Positions 8,713-16,673 of a stretch of 23,409 nt of DNA are shown piece after piece (position 1 is the stretch's first letter; every line of letters starts with the position of its first letter). The DNA is taken from positions 1 through 23,409 of the IMG/VR virus record IMGVR_UViG_3300017527_000039; one strand, written 5' to 3'. The notes under the pieces are model-generated. The model had not been told where the DNA came from. It was given only the letters and a program-made list of their open reading frames with translations, and did no database searches. The position numbers and the translations under genes were made by a program. This DNA is from a virus.

Positions 8713-9018
8713 TTATTTTTTGAACTTCTTATACACTTGATATTGTTGGAGAGTAGCCTCTTCCTTTTCATCAAGTGATTCCAGCTCTTTAATGAGTAAA
8801 TCTTTCTGTGCCTTAGTGAGCTTTATCTCAAGTTCTTTAGCACCTTCTTTGTTCCAAGAAATGTTGTTTCCAGTTTGTGTAATCTCAAACTTCACAACTT
8901 CTTCTTCATTAGGGTAGAGCAGGTCCTTAACTGCTTCGATGGTTTTCATTGTTTGAAAGTTTCCTTTTTCAGGAAGTAAATTCACCAGTGTTAGCCTTTC
9001 TTGAACATTTAAATTCAT
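8713..9018 (-). CDS. Small helical phage protein of unknown function
   Basis: The 101-aa product is mostly charged helix: NVQERLTLVNLLPEKGN (residues 4-20), an EEEVVKFEI segment (43-51), and a long Lys/Glu-rich C-terminal helix (60-100) with leucines spaced as in a coiled coil. Proteins of this pattern (ERL..LLPxxGN, later a NISWN-like strand) occur in many phages of different tail types. I recall no assigned function. It sits six bases before the ring protein gene and may be a small scaffold or assembly factor; that is only a guess. The ATG follows a purine-rich stretch (AAGAAGAAG) that might aid initiation. Confidence 0.72.
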   Translation of the reverse strand: MNLNVQERLTLVNLLPEKGNFQTMKTIEAVKDLLYPNEEEVVKFEITQTGNNISWNKEGAKELEIKLTKAQKDLLIKELESLDEKEEATLQQYQVYKKFKK

Positions 9019-9039
9019 AATTCTTCTTCTTTTAATTTA

Positions 9040-9321
9040 TTAAAAATCAACCATATAGTTAGTTCCGCAGATATTGTTGATGTGCTGCGCCACATCTCTC
9101 GCTTCTTCGGGCGTGAAAAAATTTACATTCTCATAATCATCACTATCGAAATAGTCTACTAAGATACGAACTAGATATTTAAGAGTTCTAAATTTCATAT
9201 CATAGCATAAGAGGTCTGTTCTGCCAAGTCTCTGTGCATTGGCAAGGTTGTTACCATAATCTACAAACGCTGTTCTGATGTTATATAGATAGGCATTTAT
9301 CTCAGTAGGTGTAGCTGCCAT
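9040..9321 (-). CDS. Small conserved phage protein of unknown function
   Basis: This 93-aa protein is helical in its first two thirds (INAYLYNIRTAFVDYGNN at residues 8-25, then FRTLKYLVRILVDYF at 44-58). It ends in an acidic section with FTPEEARDVAQHINNIC (69-85). The helix-helix-TEEE arrangement resembles small proteins found beside structural genes in Bacteroidota phages, but I cannot name the family. It belongs to a set of four genes of 93-101 aa between the fiber cassette and the ring genes, all with short gaps (about 12-26 bp) and TAA stops. No signal peptide or membrane segment is visible. Confidence 0.7.
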   Translation of the reverse strand: MAATPTEINAYLYNIRTAFVDYGNNLANAQRLGRTDLLCYDMKFRTLKYLVRILVDYFDSDDYENVNFFTPEEARDVAQHINNICGTNYMVDF

Positions 9322-9347
9322 TGTTTCTAAAGTGTTTAGTTAAGTTT

Positions 9348-9632
9348 TTATTCAAAAATATCACCAGACACATCTCCTTCAACTACATCCACACCATCAG
9401 CTTCATTTTTAGCATCTAATGCTAAGGCTCCAACTCTCTTAAAGAAAATCTTAATGGTATTTTTCTGAGTAGTTGTTGCTGCTGTCCATAGAGTATCAAT
9501 ATCTATATGGAATGTTTGAAGACCTTCAGAACTACTGATCAGTACTTCTACAATCTTACTAGGAGGAGATACTCTAAATTGAATAACTTCTTGAGTTTTA
9601 ACCTTTTCAGGAATTGTTACATCTGTTTGCAT
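9348..9632 (-). CDS. Small protein of unknown function
   Basis: This 94-aa protein has a beta-rich N-terminal half (VIQFRVSPPSKIVEVLIS, residues 16-33, and a QTFHIDIDTLW stretch). A helix follows (KNTIKIFFKRVGALALDAK, 57-75), then an acidic tail ending DIFE. I recognise no family. It lies 12 bp after the TAA of the preceding 94-aa gene and 26 bp before the next, within the four-gene set of small proteins. Its layout, a short sheet plus helix, is typical of phage proteins that cap or chaperone fibers, but nothing in the sequence demonstrates that. Confidence 0.68.
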   Translation of the reverse strand: MQTDVTIPEKVKTQEVIQFRVSPPSKIVEVLISSSEGLQTFHIDIDTLWTAATTTQKNTIKIFFKRVGALALDAKNEADGVDVVEGDVSGDIFE

Positions 9633-9644
9633 GATCTTTCTGGT

Positions 9645-9929
9645 TTAAGATAATTCTACAGTATCAGCTTCAGCTTGGTCTACTGCCATACTATCTTGAT
9701 TGTGTCCTTTAAGTGCTTCGTGCTTAATCATATGAATAAGCATCCTCTTTGCAAATGCTCCCTTACCTTCAGGATTATCAATAGTAGGAGGATTGGTGTC
9801 AGGGTCTACAGGTTGTTCAGGATCGAAATCAGGATTCGCAATTTGATCTTGACGTTTAAACCTCTTAGCGAAACCATCTACTACCCACGGTAACTTGTCA
9901 TCTGGAATGTTAATTGTTATTGCTGCCAT
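9645..9929 (-). CDS. Small protein encoded after the giant fiber, possible fiber-associated factor
   Basis: The 94-aa product opens with MAAITINIPDDKLPWVVDGF, a pattern (ITINIPDD followed by an amphipathic helix) common in small phage proteins encoded next to tail genes. The middle is a disordered Asp/Pro/Asn-rich loop (residues 33-55). It is followed by a second helix, FAKRMLIHMIKHEALKGHN (59-77). The gene starts only three bases after the TAG of the 1430-aa fiber gene, so its translation is probably coupled to the fiber. A role in fiber assembly or attachment is plausible from position alone; the family has no known function to my knowledge. Confidence 0.72.
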   Translation of the reverse strand: MAAITINIPDDKLPWVVDGFAKRFKRQDQIANPDFDPEQPVDPDTNPPTIDNPEGKGAFAKRMLIHMIKHEALKGHNQDSMAVDQAEADTVELS

Positions 9930-9932
9930 AAT

Positions 9933-12900
9933 CTATAAATTTAGTTGTTTTTTTAATGCGGTGACTTCTTTACGCAAAGTTCTAACTTTCTTTTCAAGTT
10001 TCCCTATTCTATCGTCGTGACCTTGATCAATAGCATAGAGTTGTTGAATAGCTCTGTGAAAGTGTACAGGAAACTTAGTCTCCTTGATATTCCAATAACC
10101 TTTTTTATCCTTAAAGGTTAGAGATGGCATTATTTCAGACATCTGAGTACCATCCCATCCAATCTCACCGTAGCAAGTACCGTTTTTCCTATCAAATTTT
10201 ATAAGTCTCTGATTTACTATCCATCCAAGTGAATCAGGTTGATACTCTTCAATATTCTCTTTAAGACGTAAATCAGAAGAAGTATTATAAGTAACCTGAC
10301 CTGTAGATGTATTATGTTTCAGATAAGTACTTGCATCTTGATTCAGAAGATTACCCATGTAAATTCTACCTGCTGTAGTTACTGCAAAATCTGATGAAGC
10401 TAGGCTAGAACTAAAGCTAGTAGAAGAATGAATCTGAAATGCTGTAAGACTCACATCATATCCTATTATAAAACGTGTTGAGGTATTTTCTCTAAAATAA
10501 ATCCTACTATCACTTCCTGTATTAGACTGCATATAGATGGAAGTAGTAGAGGTTGCTCCATCAACATAAATTGCAGCAGTGCTTGATCCATATATGTAAT
10601 AAGCAAGAGTACTCCAACTGTGTCTAAGAGTCATAGTAGTTGTACTACCTTGATACCAATACATCTGACCATAACCTACTCTAAGGTCCGAAACAGTTGT
10701 TCCTCTTCTATGCTGTACTCCTGCGTGTATATTACTCCATACATAGAAACCAGCATAATCATTTGACTGATAGGAATTTGGTCTGAAGATCATTCCCTCA
10801 GTTGCAGTCAATAATCCTGATGCACCATATATCCACGTAGCAACTCTTCCTAACTCTGCTATAATCGTAGTACCACCATCTCTGTGCCAAACCATACAGT
10901 GATCAGTTGTGGTACTAGCAGTTCCATTGATAGCTAAATGACCTAGACGGTTCAACTCAAACTTGTGAATCGTACTAGCACCTTCCCATGTATAAAATGC
11001 TAGATTCCCTTGAGTGACACTAGCTCCTTGAGTTGCACGTATTAGACCTATTCGTTTATAAGTCTCAGTAGAATCATCACTACAAAAAGCAATCTCTCCA
11101 ACAGTACTTCCACTAGTGTTAGGATCACCAAGAAGAACGTAAGCTGGAAACCGATCATTATTTGTTTGTGTTATCTGATGCGTATAATCTGCATAAGTAA
11201 GAATTGATGCTGCTGTTGATGATCCACCAACGACATCACTAACTTCTCTGATTAGTCCACTTGTAGTTTGAAGGAAGATGTCACCACCTGACATCTCATT
11301 TACCAGCTTGAGATTATCCTGTGCAGCTACCGAAAATCCAAAATATCCTGATCTGGTAGATTGAGCTGCACTATCAGCAAAAAATGACATATACACATGA
11401 TCATCTGATGCACCTGCTTTCAGAGCTAACGATGTAGCACCACCAGTAATGGTAAGGTCTGTTCCACTAAATACTAGGTTTGCTGAGTATAAGAAAGCAG
11501 TTCCAGCACCGTTCATATAAGGAACCTGTCCACTAGTTCCATATGCAGGTGGACTACCTGCTACTAAAGTTGACAGAGCTACAGTCCCGTTAGTTGAGTC
11601 TGTAAACTCCATATCACCTGAATTTAAAGCAATACCGGAAGATGTAGATTCAAGATTAAGTATATGTGTTACTACTCTTGACCAAGCATTACTGTTATCT
11701 CCTAGTTGAGAATCATCATCAGCATCTGGTAATATTGAAGTATAAGTCGTGTGTGTTCCACCTCCTGCAAATCTCCACGCTATTGATCCACCATTGTAAA
11801 CATCAATATATGCAGTTCCTCCGGAGATATAATCGTTTGCACTTACAAATTGTATTTGTTCATTAGTTGCTAATCGTAAATCATCTCCTGCTGTAACAGT
11901 AGTGATCACATTTGCTGCTACTTGCCACGGTGAACTTCCTCCACTTATACTAGCTACAGATCGTTTAGTAAGTAATCCGGTTGTATCATCAATGGCAACA
12001 AGATGATCTTCTGTATCATCATCTCCTAATTCTGGAATATACAATGAACCGTCTTCTCGAACATCAAATGTCTTATCTGAAGATATATTATAGACCTGTA
12101 ATGTACTATCAGCAGTGTTGCTAACGTCTCTGATTGCAACATAAGACTCGCTTGTAGTTAAATCTCCTAAAGAAATATGAGGAGTAGTAGCATGAGTTGA
12201 TATAATTGAAATTGTTGCAGGAGAATTGATTTCACCGGAAGTTCCAGTTTTACCTTTTATAGTTAATCCAATTGCTCCACCATACTTATATGCTGTTGAA
12301 CCACCAAACCCACCAGTTCCATCAAGCGACATTACATAAGACGAAGTATTATATGACATATAGGAGACTGATTGAATATCTCCTCCGGAAGAACCAAAGA
12401 CAATATAATTATTTGAAGCTGTTCCCCATGAGACATCTCCTATTGACGCTGATCCTTCTATAAGGTTTCCCGATGAATCTACCTGTAAAGTATAAGTTGC
12501 TGTACCTGTGTGAGTTCCAGAGCCATATGTACCAAGAAGCATCGCTCCACTACCATATACCACAAATCTCTCTGACGATAAAGTTGCAACACGTAATACT
12601 TTTGAACCTGCTGTTGAAAGGTTATTTTTAGTATCAAAATTATATGCAACTGCTGAAGCTCCATCGGCAGTTCCTCCATCAAGGTCCGTTCTCTTAATAC
12701 TGGTAAAGTACATTTGAATCCTTCCGTACTCATAAGAAGCACGATCAACTAACAAACCGTTAAGGTTTGCTTGAAAAGAACTATGTGCTATAAGATTACC
12801 AGCACCATCAGTACTAAGATCGGTATTAGATTCAATCGCTCCACTAGCAGAACCGAAGGTCAGATATTTGTTGGTAGCTGTTCCCCATGCTGCACCAGCT

Positions 12901-14225
12901 CCACCAAAGTCAGTACCTAATGCAAATTCCGTTTGTACTCCATCTACCATTTGCCAAAACGACCAATGGGTATCTTCTGTACCATCTGAAGCATCATCAA
13001 CTATCAGTTCTAACCGTCCTCCTGTTAATGTCTGAGGAGTTGCATTGTCATTATCAAAGTAACCTTTTATCGCTCCAACTGTATCACCATCGTTTGCTGT
13101 TGATGCAGTAATCCTTTCTTTATGCCACTGTATTGTTGCTCCATACGCATCATCTGATATTTGCTCAATTACAAGACCAGAATAAGTATTAGATGTAGTG
13201 TTAGACTTTACGATAACACCAGTAGAATTGATTTGAAGTTCCTCACCACTGTTGGCAAAGAATGAAATAGTATTCCCTGCACTTTCTACAATATAAGTAT
13301 CAGTTCCTCCATCAAGGTAAATCTTTCCAGTAGCAGCTATAGATAAATCTGTCCCATCGAATTTCAAATTCGCTTCAGCGTTCAGTTCGTCAGTAGTACC
13401 TGTAGCAGTAACTATTCTATTATCAGCTTGATTAGTAACAGATACGTCAGATGATCCAGCTCCTGCAACTATTGATGCAACTGATCTTTTAGTTATTAGA
13501 CCAGTTGAATCATCAATAGCCATTACGTGATCTTCAGCATCATCGGAACCAAGACCAGTAAAATATGCTGATCCATTTTCCCTAAAATCAAAGAAAGAGG
13601 AATCGTCTCTAGCTCGAAGTCTGAGAATATAGGTTTTTGTAGTAGTAGAAGGGTCCTTAACTGTAACGAAAGCATCTGATGCTGAGGTACTTCCAATTCC
13701 CATAAAAGCACCATCAGTAAAAGAAGTCAACGAAAAAGAAGTATGCCAACTCTGAATACTAGCAGTAGCAGAACTTGCTCTTACCTGCCATGTAGCAACA
13801 TTGTTATATTCCAATTTAATTTCTCCTCCATCAGAAGCTCCACCATCAATAGTTAGAACCTTTGAAGAAATACTGTAAGATAACGATGAATCAGATTGTA
13901 CATCTCCGGTTGCAGAACCAAGTACGATATATTGATTAGTGGCAGTTCCCCATTCTACAGCACTTATTGCATCTATAGCATCATATACCGCACCAGACGT
14001 AGGAAGATGCGTATCGTCGTTCGTTAGAGTTGTTTCAATGTCATTTACAAACGCACCGGACGTTAATGCCATACCACTCGATTTGAGTGTCATGACATTC
14101 GTCGATTCGGCAGTAATTTGTATAAACCCTGAAGCGTCCTCTTCAATGGACGAGTTAGTGCTTGCAAAAAGCAGCTTACACGCTACATTGGTCAAGTGGA
14201 TGCTTGACTCGAATGGATACGCCAT
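9933..14225 (-). CDS. Giant tail fiber/spike with C-terminal S74 self-cleaving chaperone
   Basis: This 1430-aa protein has a short N-terminal virion-anchoring segment (1-89) ending in TSGAVYDAI, and a very long Ser/Thr/Gly-rich beta-structured shaft. Its C-terminal intramolecular chaperone is of the peptidase S74 type. The cleavage motif is SDLRLKENI: Ser1317 and Lys1322 have the i, i+5 spacing of the Ser-Lys dyad known from endosialidase-type chaperones. The chaperone (about 114 residues) ends in a coiled coil (1390-1430) that would align three chains before release. The shaft has three WGTA(T/S)N modules (W92, W447, W600) and two GL(I/L)TKRSVASI segments (242-252, 750-760). It is expected to be a homotrimeric receptor-binding or depolymerase spike; I see no obvious glycan-hydrolase catalytic motif. 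It follows the 667-aa fiber gene after six bases, and the two N-termini resemble each other. Confidence 0.88.
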   Translation of the reverse strand: MAYPFESSIHLTNVACKLLFASTNSSIEEDASGFIQITAESTNVMTLKSSGMALTSGAFVNDIETTLTNDDTHLPTSGAVYDAIDAISAVEWGTATNQYIVLGSATGDVQSDSSLSYSISSKVLTIDGGASDGGEIKLEYNNVATWQVRASSATASIQSWHTSFSLTSFTDGAFMGIGSTSASDAFVTVKDPSTTTKTYILRLRARDDSSFFDFRENGSAYFTGLGSDDAEDHVMAIDDSTGLITKRSVASIVAGAGSSDVSVTNQADNRIVTATGTTDELNAEANLKFDGTDLSIAATGKIYLDGGTDTYIVESAGNTISFFANSGEELQINSTGVIVKSNTTSNTYSGLVIEQISDDAYGATIQWHKERITASTANDGDTVGAIKGYFDNDNATPQTLTGGRLELIVDDASDGTEDTHWSFWQMVDGVQTEFALGTDFGGAGAAWGTATNKYLTFGSASGAIESNTDLSTDGAGNLIAHSSFQANLNGLLVDRASYEYGRIQMYFTSIKRTDLDGGTADGASAVAYNFDTKNNLSTAGSKVLRVATLSSERFVVYGSGAMLLGTYGSGTHTGTATYTLQVDSSGNLIEGSASIGDVSWGTASNNYIVFGSSGGDIQSVSYMSYNTSSYVMSLDGTGGFGGSTAYKYGGAIGLTIKGKTGTSGEINSPATISIISTHATTPHISLGDLTTSESYVAIRDVSNTADSTLQVYNISSDKTFDVREDGSLYIPELGDDDTEDHLVAIDDTTGLLTKRSVASISGGSSPWQVAANVITTVTAGDDLRLATNEQIQFVSANDYISGGTAYIDVYNGGSIAWRFAGGGTHTTYTSILPDADDDSQLGDNSNAWSRVVTHILNLESTSSGIALNSGDMEFTDSTNGTVALSTLVAGSPPAYGTSGQVPYMNGAGTAFLYSANLVFSGTDLTITGGATSLALKAGASDDHVYMSFFADSAAQSTRSGYFGFSVAAQDNLKLVNEMSGGDIFLQTTSGLIREVSDVVGGSSTAASILTYADYTHQITQTNNDRFPAYVLLGDPNTSGSTVGEIAFCSDDSTETYKRIGLIRATQGASVTQGNLAFYTWEGASTIHKFELNRLGHLAINGTASTTTDHCMVWHRDGGTTIIAELGRVATWIYGASGLLTATEGMIFRPNSYQSNDYAGFYVWSNIHAGVQHRRGTTVSDLRVGYGQMYWYQGSTTTMTLRHSWSTLAYYIYGSSTAAIYVDGATSTTSIYMQSNTGSDSRIYFRENTSTRFIIGYDVSLTAFQIHSSTSFSSSLASSDFAVTTAGRIYMGNLLNQDASTYLKHNTSTGQVTYNTSSDLRLKENIEEYQPDSLGWIVNQRLIKFDRKNGTCYGEIGWDGTQMSEIMPSLTFKDKKGYWNIKETKFPVHFHRAIQQLYAIDQGHDDRIGKLEKKVRTLRKEVTALKKQLNL

Positions 14226-14231
14226 CTTCTT

Positions 14232-16235
14232 CTATTCTTGTACTCCGATTACTACATATCTAAAGGTTCCTAGAGAGGGGTTAATAGCTGCTGCTCCAAA
14301 GTTTACAGTTACAGTATCTGCTGTTGCACCAGTTAATTCAACTCCCACTTTCTTACCGTCAGACTGTCTCCAAATTTCGACAACTATGTCTGTAACCTCT
14401 GTTTTGTTAAGACTATGAGTAATGGTTGGAGCTATTCCACTTGCAACATCACCTACTTTAACCGTAGCATACCCTGCTGTGTCCATTCCAGTTTCAATAG
14501 CTGACAAGACATTCGCCCAAGTAATCTTCTTGTTAGTAGCTGTTGCAGTAATATCCCAAAATGGAACAAAATCTCCTGTAGCAATGGTTGTTTCTGTTGA
14601 TAGACTGTTAATATCCAGATCAAATGTCCGAGCAGTAGAACCATCATAAGCTGATCCAGCAATACCACTACCGGGAGTCAAGTCAGCAAGGTTAATTTCA
14701 GATGCAAGCTCTGACTTCATATTCGCCCAAGTGATCTTCCTTTGACCAGTACCATCTACATAGACAGCAAATTGATCAGCATCTAATACTGTAGTTACAG
14801 CAGTTAATGCTGAAACATCCAGAAGTAGAGTTCTACTAGCAGCAATAGTACCGCCTCCACTTAATCCAGAAGTAGCACCAGTAATTATTGATACAGTAGT
14901 GTGATCAACGTGTTCATCGCCCACAAAGTCAGAGAAGCCATCGTGATGCGCTCCACCTGTGAAAGCAAATGATCCGTCACTCAATGCAGTATTGAAGTTA
15001 GCTCCGGTATCAGAGATTCCATAACCTGAGAGAGTTGTAGGAGTCGTTCCAAGATCAGCAAAGTCAACATCTTTCCACGATACATCCGTTCCATCAGTGT
15101 AGAGGAATGTGGTTGCACCTCCAACAACAAGTTCGTCCCATGCAGGAGTAGAATTACCGATGATAATTGAACCTTGAGTTGCACCTTGAGCTACTGTATC
15201 AGGGTGAGTACTTCCATCAAGTAGGTTGTGAGTACCTAATCCTGTTGGAGGATCAGCCCATTCAAGAGCAGTTGCTCCGGAATTTACTCTAAGATGTTGC
15301 AGTCCTGTACCAATTCCAAGTTTGGAAAGGGTATTAGCTGCTGATGCCCAAAGAATATCACCAGTTGTATAAGTACCTGTTCCAGTACCACCCCTTGTTT
15401 CTGCAAGAGTTCCTGTCCATCCAACACTGATTGAAGTTGCCTGTAGCAGTGCTGTAGCAGGAGTTCCACCAAGAGTCAATGTTACGTTGGTATCATCAAC
15501 TTTAGTAAGAGCTGCTGCTGTATACAAGTTGTTATTGAAGTTCGAGAGATTATATCCAGAAGGATCAATAAACTCAAGAGCATCCGGAGTGGAATCAACC
15601 ATCACCATATAACCACCTGAACCACTGTAATTAGCAGGAGTATCAGTAAGCTCAATAAAGGTCTCAGTGATATTTCTGTTAACTACTGTCCAATGTGCTT
15701 CTAATGTAGGACTGTCTTGGATAGCTATAAGAGCATCACCAACATCTACGGCTATAGTGAAAAAATCACCTGCTACTGTAACTACATACATATCTCCTTG
15801 AAGAATACCTGCAATAGGTGATCCGTCATCGAGACTAGGAGTATCAGTAGTAGCATTGTAGCCTCCTTTATAGGTTACACCACCAGATATTGCTGTGTTA
15901 ATAGCTTCTCTGATACCTTGATCTGTTACAATAGCAGTATCTACACCGGGATCACCGACAGTTGTTACTAAAGAAAGACCTGTTGAGAGTTTGTTACCAA
16001 GCGTTCCACTCCATCGGGGAATGTAACCATCGGTACTTGACGCTGGACCTTGAACCAATGAGTTCCAAGCCGAATCATCGTCATTGTAGACTTTTAAATC
16101 ATAGTTGGTACTATCCCACCACATCATGCCTCCTAGAGTACCTGAGTTGGTTGGCGAAGAACCAGCACTATGAACTACGAAATTCAGTAACTGAAAATCG
16201 TTAAGATCAATAGACTGTACATAGGGAATTGCCAT
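14232..16235 (-). CDS. Tail fiber protein with repeated shaft motifs and small C-terminal tip
   Basis: This 667-aa protein begins MAIPYVQSIDLNDFQLLNF, which resembles the start of the 1430-aa fiber and probably serves as the virion anchor. Phage-fiber phrases follow: GTLGGMMWWDSTNYDLKVYN (32-51), a unit with KGGYNATTDTPSL (123-135), and ETRGGTGTGTYTTGDILWAS (279-298). The last two are shared by many fibers. Two related blocks near the C-terminus both carry KITWAN (500-505, 570-575). Residues 591-667 form a small tip that starts with ITHSL and resembles the tip of the 141-aa protein, so it may be the receptor-binding end. There is no S74 chaperone or obvious enzyme domain. Stop is TAG, six bases before the next gene. 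A trimeric fiber is expected; the receptor is unknown. Confidence 0.83.
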   Translation of the reverse strand: MAIPYVQSIDLNDFQLLNFVVHSAGSSPTNSGTLGGMMWWDSTNYDLKVYNDDDSAWNSLVQGPASSTDGYIPRWSGTLGNKLSTGLSLVTTVGDPGVDTAIVTDQGIREAINTAISGGVTYKGGYNATTDTPSLDDGSPIAGILQGDMYVVTVAGDFFTIAVDVGDALIAIQDSPTLEAHWTVVNRNITETFIELTDTPANYSGSGGYMVMVDSTPDALEFIDPSGYNLSNFNNNLYTAAALTKVDDTNVTLTLGGTPATALLQATSISVGWTGTLAETRGGTGTGTYTTGDILWASAANTLSKLGIGTGLQHLRVNSGATALEWADPPTGLGTHNLLDGSTHPDTVAQGATQGSIIIGNSTPAWDELVVGGATTFLYTDGTDVSWKDVDFADLGTTPTTLSGYGISDTGANFNTALSDGSFAFTGGAHHDGFSDFVGDEHVDHTTVSIITGATSGLSGGGTIAASRTLLLDVSALTAVTTVLDADQFAVYVDGTGQRKITWANMKSELASEINLADLTPGSGIAGSAYDGSTARTFDLDINSLSTETTIATGDFVPFWDITATATNKKITWANVLSAIETGMDTAGYATVKVGDVASGIAPTITHSLNKTEVTDIVVEIWRQSDGKKVGVELTGATADTVTVNFGAAAINPSLGTFRYVVIGVQE

Positions 16236-16247
16236 CTTTAATAGTTT

Positions 16248-16673
16248 TTAGTTACAATAAGCTGTTCCTGAATAAGTTGAATTACCAAAAACAGCTTGTG
16301 CGTTATTATTATCTATATGTATAATTTGAGGAATTATTTCATTTCCACTCATATCTTCAACGTGAATTGCTGGTCGTTTGCCCAAGTTATGATTTATATT
16401 CCAAGTTTGAGCAGCCATACCTTGAGTATGTGTATAACTTAAATCACCAGTTCCACTGCTTTTTACTATCAGATCAGGATCAGTTGTACCATCTTTCCAC
16501 CAATATTCAACTGCATTTACATTTACTGTTAGTCCTAGATACCTGATAGCAGCAGGTATTGCTGCAATTGCAGCAGTAGTATTAACGTAGGGCGTACCTT
16601 CGTTGTCGTACTTTGCATCAGCAGGTTTAGGGTTAAGTACTTTCACCCCGAATGGTAGCTCTAAACTTGCCAT
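16248..16673 (-). CDS. Short fiber or adhesin-tip protein
   Basis: The 141-aa product has an N-terminal half that starts MASLELPFGVKVLNPKPADAKY and carries an Ala/Ile-rich stretch (residues 31-47). The C-terminal half contains TWNINHNLGKRPAIHVED (90-107) and ends VFGNSTYSGTAYCN. The T-W-x-I-x-H-x-L-G-K/RP start followed by short strands is a tip domain I recall from many phage tail fibers. Its ATG overlaps the TAA of the 405-aa fiber gene (TAATG), so the two are probably translated together and may form one complex, with this protein as a distal tip or cap. It is too short to be a fiber alone. A receptor-binding role is inferred. Confidence 0.75.
   Translation of the reverse strand: MASLELPFGVKVLNPKPADAKYDNEGTPYVNTTAAIAAIPAAIRYLGLTVNVNAVEYWWKDGTTDPDLIVKSSGTGDLSYTHTQGMAAQTWNINHNLGKRPAIHVEDMSGNEIIPQIIHIDNNNAQAVFGNSTYSGTAYCN

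Noticed and set aside
9353-9360. TATTTTTG on the minus strand, matching the Bacteroidota -7 element TAnnTTTG, about 30 bases before the ATG at 9321
   Set aside because: It lies in the end of a coding region and has no TTTG at the expected upstream distance, so a chance match in AT-rich DNA is more likely.
13939-14418. Plus-strand open frame of 159 codons
   Set aside because: It spans the junction of two well-supported minus-strand fiber genes, has no recognisable family, and no other plus-strand gene is present.
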